NCBI GenBank assembly: GCA_027475525.1
Contig: JAMWFC010000082.1
Span: 3,164,115 to 3,228,114, forward strand
From: Macrolepiota albuminosa
Taxonomy: Eukaryota > Basidiomycota > Agaricomycetes > Agaricales > Agaricaceae
Length of the DNA: 64,000 nt
Direction: 5' to 3'
Below the pieces are notes generated by a model that saw only the letters and a list, made by a program, of their open reading frames with translations, ran no database searches and was not told the DNA's origin. This document shows, in pieces, positions 57,728 through 64,000 of this stretch. Both the position numbers and the translations under genes were made by a program. The stretch's first letter is position 1. Each line of letters starts with the position of its first letter.

Positions 57728-59245
57728 TTAGTGAGCAGTTTTGTGACTCCCCACGGCATATTCCTTAGCCCACCACTAAGCACACTCTGTCAGCAGGAGT
57801 AGGGAGAAAATAAGGAGGAGGTTCTTACTTCAACCATGAGCTTGATACCCTCTTCCAATCCAACTATAGGCTCATAGCCTAGCACACGACGTGCTTTTTC
57901 GATATTGTACCAACGGTTGACACAGCTGTATGACACCTTGAACCTTGTGAAAGTAGGTTCTTTGCCCATCAACCACGCCGCATATTCTGCTCCTGTTGCA
58001 GCCATCAACCCGATAGGCTTAGAAAGTTTGAATGGTTTGCGAGGTCGTCTCTTTCCCGGGAATATCGAGTCAAGGTGGTGCCAAACCAGCCTGGGGAAGT
58101 CCCAGAAGTAACAAGGCTCGCCGTTGGTAACAAAGAAAGCTTGACCAGCAACTTGAAGGGGACTAATCTCAGGATAGTGTAGTTTGGCCTTAGTTATTGC
58201 AAGGTCGACAAGTGGATCATAGCGGGTACGAATGATAGGGCGTCCAGAAATAGGATTAGGATCATTGAAGGCAGCTAGGATTTTCTCGGCGTTTGGGGGA
58301 GGGTTTATGTAGGGTCCAAGAGGACGTGCTTCGCGTGTAGGGACACGGTTTTTACCAGTGGTGAGGGTAATAGGGGAAAGAGGATAGTTGATGAGGTTTT
58401 CTTCGGCATCAGTGAGCGGGGGAACTTCGTCCACGGAAGAAGGCACTTTCTCCGTCACACTGAGGGGTAATGAGGGTGGGGGGGTCTCCAACTTATCTGC
58501 AGCTAATATATGGGCGCGTGCAACATTTCCGACGTAAGTCCAGTCAAATAGGTTGGTGTTGTCGCCAATCTGGAAGTGCGTTTGGTTGTTCTCATAGACA
58601 GAGTATAGGCCGGACATGACTTGTCGGTCTCCAGGTCTGAACATGACAATTAACAGGTGGAGAATGGAAATAGAGAGCACTTACCCAAAGATACCCGCTG
58701 GTCGTATCGCTACAGTCAAGAGTCCATTTTTACCATTGGCGGCTAGGACGACAGCCTCGGCCTTTGCTTTTGAATCATTGTACGCATCAAGCGGCACTTC
58801 TGGGGGCGTTAAACGCTCATCCACATTAATGACATCGCCCCCGTTGAATACCACACCTGCCGAGCTGGTATATACGAGTTTTCGTACTCCCGTCGCGATG
58901 GCAGCTGCGACAATTGCCTTTGTCCCATCAACATTCACCTTGAAAAACAAAGTTGGGTTGTTAATTGTTGCAGGAGGCGAGGCTGTGTGTATTATACACG
59001 TTGCACCACTCTGTAGAGCTTGTATTAGCAAAATGGGCCTCTCTAAGGCTGCGACGAACTTTTCGGAGGGCATCGGCAACTTGTTCCTCGTCAGTGATAT
59101 CCACTGAATAAAACGGAACATCGTGGTATCGTTGGACAATATCTAGCGAGGCTACAGTATCGCCCCGGTCCTGAAGTTGCTGCACTATGTGCCTGCCTAC
59201 AAAGCCACTCCCTCCAATCACAAGATATACTTCCTTCAGAGCCAT
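57728..59245 (-). CDS. ERG26: Sterol-4-alpha-carboxylate 3-dehydrogenase (decarboxylating)
   Basis: Erg26 is the NAD-dependent C-4 decarboxylase of ergosterol synthesis, acting with Erg25 and Erg27 at the ER. The Rossmann start is EVYLVIGGSGFVGRHIVQQL. Then come GATCIIHTASPPATINNPTL, FFKVNVDGTKAIVAAAIATG, KLVYTSSAGVVFNGGDVINV, the YxxxK active site in LDAYNDSKAKAEAVVLAANG, TVAIRPAGIFG, QIGDNTNLFDWTYVGNVARA and AGQAFFVTNGEPCYFWDFPR. A Pro-rich insertion (about residues 245-320, PPSLPLSVTEKVPSSVDE...) is longer than in yeast. A last tiny exon gives WWAKEYAVGSHKTAH, stop at 57728, after a GTAAGA intron. Start ATG at 59245. Confidence 0.95.
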
Positions 59246-59438
59246 GAAGAAGCGAATTGAACTACTGAGGAGCGGAATAGCCTAGATAGAATATAATATG
59301 AAAAGAAAGATCGGCAAAAGTCAGAGTCTGCTAATCGAACGACTTCATTTTACAATGTATACGCGTCGCACGTGACTACCTGAGCGCGTTGTCGGTTTTT
59401 GTATGCTTTGAACAAAACGACTGCGGTAATTGACCACC
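59246..59438. promoter_or_regulatory. Divergent promoter between ERG26 and the Borealin-like gene
   Basis: 193 bp between divergent start codons. It contains GTATACGCGTCGCACGTGAC (59357), which includes a CACGTG E-box that could serve either gene, for instance as a bHLH site. This is inference from one word. Confidence 0.4.
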
Positions 59439-60914
59439 ATGAACTTTTCTAAGCAGAAACAATACACGCCAGAAGAAAAACAGCATCTGATAGCTAACCT
59501 TGAGCTAGAAGGTCCGTCAAAGGACCCTCTTCTCCCTGTGGTACCTCATTGTTTTGCAGTTACTCACAGAATCCGCCAATTTGAGTCATGGCTTGCAGAT
59601 CGACTTGAAAACTTCAATATACATCAGGAGGGACAAGTCTCTCGTATACCAAAACAAGTTCGGAGCATGACGATGCGTGAATTTGGTGAAAAGTACAATG
59701 GAAACGTACAGGCGGCGCTTCGAGGGGTACAGAAGGAGAGGCTCATTGCAGCTGGTGGTGAGGGATCCCTGGGTGAGCTTGATAAGGATGCGAGAAAAAG
59801 AAAATGGATGGCAAGCCAAGAAGAAGTCGGCGAAGGAAGAGACTTAGCACCAAAAGCTCCTAAGAATGGTCAGCAGTGTTATTTGGTTTTTTCCCTCAAA
59901 TTTTATCTTCGTATTTCAGCACGTCTAGCTCTTACTGCTACTCCCCGAAAAGCGGGATCGTCTACTGGGCCTGGTACAGCGCAACGTGCACGTCTCAATG
60001 CAGCAGGAAGCAAAACCCCAGGAACTGTAAGTACTCCTGACCTTACCAGTGTAACATGTACCAAGACCTTGGCACCATAGACACGTACAATGGGCCGTAC
60101 TGCTCCTTCCCCGAGTCTTCAGAGGACTCGGCCTCCGTTCGGCAGCAATCTTGGAACACAACATTCGCGCCCTCCACCATTCCGCCCGACATCACCAACA
60201 AAAACTGCAACAAGCAAGTCGCGCGTACCGTCTGCATCCAATTTCAAGCTCGATCTCCCTCCCAAGACCCCAAAATACCCTAGCAGTGGAGTGCCTCCCC
60301 CCACCACACTCCGATTCCCGCGGCGGGATGAAAGTATGCTCAGTGTCAACGGATCTCCGTTAGCAAATCCCTATGAATTTGGCATGGGTTGGCTTAAAGG
60401 CATGGAAATGACTGAAGACGAGACCGAAAACGAAGAGTCACAAGATTCTCATCCTACACTGAAGCGGACGAAGAGCAGTATAATGATTCGACGCGATCCT
60501 TCTGCTGCATTCCCTTCTTTGAGGAGCGACGGAGGGCTTCATTCACGGTCAGAATCACAAAATAGCATGTATACAGCTCCCTCACATCCCTCTACGTCAC
60601 GAGAAGGTTCTTTGCAACCTCCACAGTCACAGCTGACACCAGAGACACAGCCGACGCATCAGCCACGTATACCACAATCATTCTCACAGCCCAATTCATT
60701 AACAACCCCCAGGCCACCCACTCTTACACGCTCGTTTTCAGCATTGGTAGCGATCCCCACAAAGGATGGGCACCTTCTCGAATTCGACCCACTCCAGACG
60801 TCACCTGCCGCATTAGATGCTCTTGAGGGCATATCTGATAGTGCCAAGAAACAGGCACGGGTGGAGATGGGAAGACTGGTGCAACAGGCTGTTGATAAAT
60901 GGAAGATTGGCTGA
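59439..60914 (+). CDS. Borealin/Nbl1-like chromosomal passenger complex protein
   Basis: The N-terminal part matches the Borealin N-terminal (Nbl1) domain: YTPEEKQHLIANLELE, then after an intron HRIRQFESWLADRLENFNIH, VSRIPKQVRSMTMREFGEKY and NGNVQAALRGVQKERL. This helix bundles with survivin and INCENP in the Aurora B passenger complex. The long remainder is Pro/Ser/Thr-rich with many SP/TP sites (LDLPPKTPKYPSSGV, RPPTLTRSFSALVAIPTKDG), so CDK control is plausible. The C-terminus is helical (LDALEGISDSAKKQARVEMG) and ends AVDKWKIG. Introns lie near 59513-59562, 59868-59919 and 60029-60080. Start at 59439, end 60914. Convergent with POP1, with 139 bp between the stops. Confidence 0.85.
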
Positions 60915-61053
60915 AATTTGCACGATAGAATTTTTTCTTGTTCCTACACTCCGGACTCTCTATCGTCGGGACTTTGCACACATATATGTATCAAGTTGTC
61001 AGATCATTCAAGACCTGTTGTGACACAATTTGTTAGGGAATACTAACGCGGTC

Positions 61054-64000
61054 CTAACATGCCAAGATCTCAATATGTGCTGCCCGACATTGTTGTCCAC
61101 TTCTGTTGCGCACTTTGACCAGAAGTGATGAGATCGATGAATTGGTGCAACGTCTATAGGATAGCCGTCAAAAAACAAGTTTTCACATAGACAGAGAAGA
61201 AATAAGGCACATACTTTTCAGCCTGCTCCCGGAGCTCCAAAAACTTGACGAGAGGTATCGCACCAATGCCAAAACCCTGACCCTGAGACAATGAAAAGTG
61301 TCCGGTAGTAACAAAACCAATGATGGAAGATCGAGGAGGGATAATTTCAGACAGCTGAGTCAAATTTCAGAGCGATGCCGAACAAAATGATAGAATAAGT
61401 CGCGCGCCTTTGCCTCTTCCTCTGTCTCCTCGTCATGATTGAAGTTATTGCGCAAAGCGCGTTCCCACTTCTTGCCCTCGTCACTACTGACTTGGTATAT
61501 GATGGCCAGATCCTCGGGTGCACCTCTCCCAAGCATTTTGATCCTGACTGATACGAGAGCCCGGTGTAATAGGTCGTCAGCCTTAACACTTGGTCCCAGT
61601 GCTTCAAGCCCCCGTTTGGCCCGTAGTTTATTGATCTCCTGCAGCAACGCTGCGCTTTGATTGAACATTCTCGACATATTTGAGATCACCGATGGTGCTT
61701 CGCTGCCTCGCAAAAGCCACATCTGCGAAACTTCATCAGTCGTCCCTATCTCGTCGACCGATTCTCTCTGAGTGGACACAAGACCCTCTAATTCATCCGT
61801 CTTTGCTTCTTCAAACTTGGGGCAAGGCAGCCCAAGAACACTGTGCCAGTCAGCTCTCCACGGACTACTCGTTCCCAACTTCTCGTAATTCGGTCGTTTC
61901 GCAGGAGGTTTCCTGTCCCATCTCGCCTTCTCTTCTTTGGCTCGTTCCGTAGCATACGCTTCATAGCCTACCGAAGTTGGGATGTCCCGCGGGTGGTAAG
62001 GTGTCCCCGCTTCAAAAGCTTGTGTCTGTCTCTCTCGCTGCCCGCCAACTCGCGTCCCCGTGAATGTTAGAGAGCTGAAAAAGGCCATGGCCCACCCAGA
62101 AGGGATGATCAAAGTCCACCCATGGATCCCTTGAGTTTTCGACTCGGGAACTTCAAGCGAACGTTGTACAAGAAGGACTGGTATGCGATCGTCTTGCCGT
62201 TCAGGATTGAGTGGCGTGCCAGGGATCAACAACTAGCCAAAGTCACAATTCAGAGATAAGCATGTTTTTACTCAGTCTATGCCTACTTTCGATCTCCGTT
62301 CGTCCAGATCTTTCTTCTTGTATCGCGGCCTTGCAAGCTTTGTTCTAATATCTTCATCCCAAAGGTCACTTTGGGCTAGTTGCGCAGAAGGGAAGATGGT
62401 TGTGGAGGAGATATGATCTGTTGCTGGGGCCTGAGCTTGAGCGTTCTTTGGTGGAAACCTGTCGGGAAAGAAGGTAAGAAGGCGTTGATTCAAGGGGAAA
62501 GCACTTGCTTGAGACGTGGATCGACAACTTTGAACCCGACGACTGTGCCTTTACTCATACCTGCAGAAGTTTGCATGTTTTTAAATCGAGACCAAAACTG
62601 CTCAAAAAGCCTCAATGAAGAAGCCGAAGATAGAGTAGAAGAAAAAGCTGGGCACCTGTTTGAAGTCTTCTCTTTTGTCCTGCGACACTGGGCTCAAAGC
62701 ACCCCTCAAAACCTGGTTTGACTTTGGACCCATAATTTCAAAAATATTAACTTGACCGCGCAGGTCACTAATCTCAACCTCAACCTCTTTGTTCGCATTT
62801 TCGTGTTGATACGCTTCAAGTGTCAGAGATGCTGAAGTCTGAATGGAGGACAGAACGTCTTGGTAAGTTGAAGGATGGGAGATGATCCACACAACTCGTA
62901 AGGTCTCCGTATCAGGCAATGTAGAATTCTCCTGTTCCTTTTCTTTCCCCTTTCCCTGTGATTTCAATTTCCGTTTTAATGGTGGTTGACTAGCGGAGGT
63001 AAGATCAACGTCTCCATTGCCCTCTTCTTGCGGATGGAGCAGTAACGGTTTCCAGATCACTGTTATAGGGGAGATCAGACCAAATGGGTAGGAGCCTGAT
63101 TTATAGATGTAGGTTTCCAATGCTCGTGAACCACAGGAGTACCTGTTTACGTTGAGCCACCAAAGTGTATACATACGCAGTAGACCTGCCTCTTAGATCC
63201 AGGAGATGGGCCATTTGGATCACAAGATGTATCCAAGACCCGCTTCAAGACAGTTTCTGCTCCCTTCAGCTCAATGATAGAGTGATAAGATGCATCATGA
63301 ATTATGGAGCCGTGGACTGACGCCCTATGAGACGGGCGATATGATTTTTCGGTAGGGTGAACCGCCTACAACTCCGTTAGCTAGCCCAGAATCATGCGCC
63401 GAGGCCAAGACTAACAAGTCTGTAGCCCCACATGTTATCCATTTTCATTCGTTTCGCATGCCAGATATGTGTTTCTAGCCATAACTTGTCTCCTAAATGC
63501 GACTGAGTCTCTATACTGTGTGAGCACAAAACCGAGAAAACTGACTTTGCCGTCTTGCAAAAAGCTCAGTTCGTTTCAAACGCTTGTTCTTTCCGAGCCT
63601 TGAAATTGTACGACCTAGGATTTTCTTGCGAAGTGGGTCCATCTAGATCGATGTCAAGTCTTCTTTCATGGGCCAGTTAAAAGTGATTGCCGTTACCTCT
63701 GCACAAGCCTTCTCACGGAGTCTCAGAGGGACGCGACGGACATCATGACTAGCAGCTCTTCTGCGTAGATGACGAGGAAGAGCCTGCCAAGCTCTCGATG
63801 TTGAGCTCGCACTGGAAAGGGGAAGTGAGCTGCTTGAAAGACGCGCAAACGTGGTTTTATCACCTTGCATTCTTCATTGCATTGTGCATGGCATCAATTT
63901 CAAAGGCTCGTGCCTGCAATGAATACTTGTTCATGGTAAATTGCAATTACAAGTGATGTCCCACACCTCTGCGAATTTTTCAACGTCGATCGCGCTTGGA
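61054..64000 (-). CDS. POP1: RNase P/MRP protein subunit Pop1 (5' end outside the window)
   Basis: Pop1 is the largest protein of RNase P and RNase MRP (tRNA and rRNA processing in the nucleus). Running in from the right edge, exons give RAFEIDAMHNAMKNAR, SRAWQALPRHLRRRAASHDV, RRVPLRLREKACAEV, later LETYIYKSGSYPFGLISPIT, VDPRLKQ-like residues, LNQRLLTFFPDRFPPKN-type sequence, and IPVLLVQRSLEVPESKTQGI. The POPLD block follows: GWTLIIPSGWAMAFFSSLTF, TGTRVGGQRERQTQAFEAGT and PYHPRDIPTSVGYEAYA. The C-terminal exons give RSSIIGFVTTGHFSLSQGQG, FGIGAIPLVKFLELREQAE and LLVKVRNRSGQQCRAAHIEI, stop at 61054. The order is the Pop1 family order. The initiator Met and some N-terminal residues lie beyond 64000. 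Confidence 0.94.

Overview
The window comes from a nuclear chromosome of a filamentous fungus, almost certainly an agaricomycete basidiomycete. Genes are dense and cut by many short GT-AG introns of about 50-60 bp. The proteins have a basidiomycete character (Spo71/Mug56-type PH protein, divergent CK1-like kinase, SN-rich PET127). No bacterial or organellar gene organisation is visible. All exon boundaries here were read by eye from splice consensus and protein-family continuity, so they are approximate.

Layout. 1-2.5 kb: no supported gene. 2.5-10 kb: alternative oxidase (+), a Spo71/Mug56-like PH-domain protein (+), mitochondrial ribosomal protein uS12m (-) and, divergent from it, the SUMO ligase NSE2 (+). 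10-16.5 kb: gene-poor, with one DEDDh nuclease-like gene (-) and three exact 77-bp tandem duplications. 16.5-25.2 kb: RPN13 (-) divergent from a SCOC-like coiled-coil gene (+), ARL8 (-) divergent from PET127 (+), then a universal-stress-protein gene (+). 25.2-34.8 kb: copies of a repeat related to the stress-protein 3' end, then a full-length non-LTR retrotransposon (-) inserted inside a coiled-coil host gene. 35.3-48.6 kb: a pyruvate decarboxylase (PDC) island with one 3' fragment, three full genes and an M3 metallopeptidase. 50.3-64 kb: CK1-like kinase (+), delta-12 desaturase (+), a minisatellite, CDC123 (-), ERG26 (-), Borealin/Nbl1-like (+), and the 3' part of POP1 (-), which runs off the right edge.

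The genes are mostly unrelated housekeeping functions: mitochondrial respiration and RNA (AOX, uS12m, PET127), proteasome, SMC5/6, chromosomal passenger complex, RNase P, eIF2 assembly, sterol and lipid synthesis. Three features go beyond ordinary annotation. (1) A retrotransposon with two long open ORFs, a 45-T poly(A) tract and a perfect 17-bp target-site duplication splits an otherwise continuous host reading frame. (2) Two inverted PDC copies are nearly identical through exons and introns but unrelated in promoter, first-exon start and 3' flank, as expected from gene conversion. (3) Five separate tandem duplications all have a unit of exactly 77 bp, which points to a k-mer assembly artefact rather than biology.
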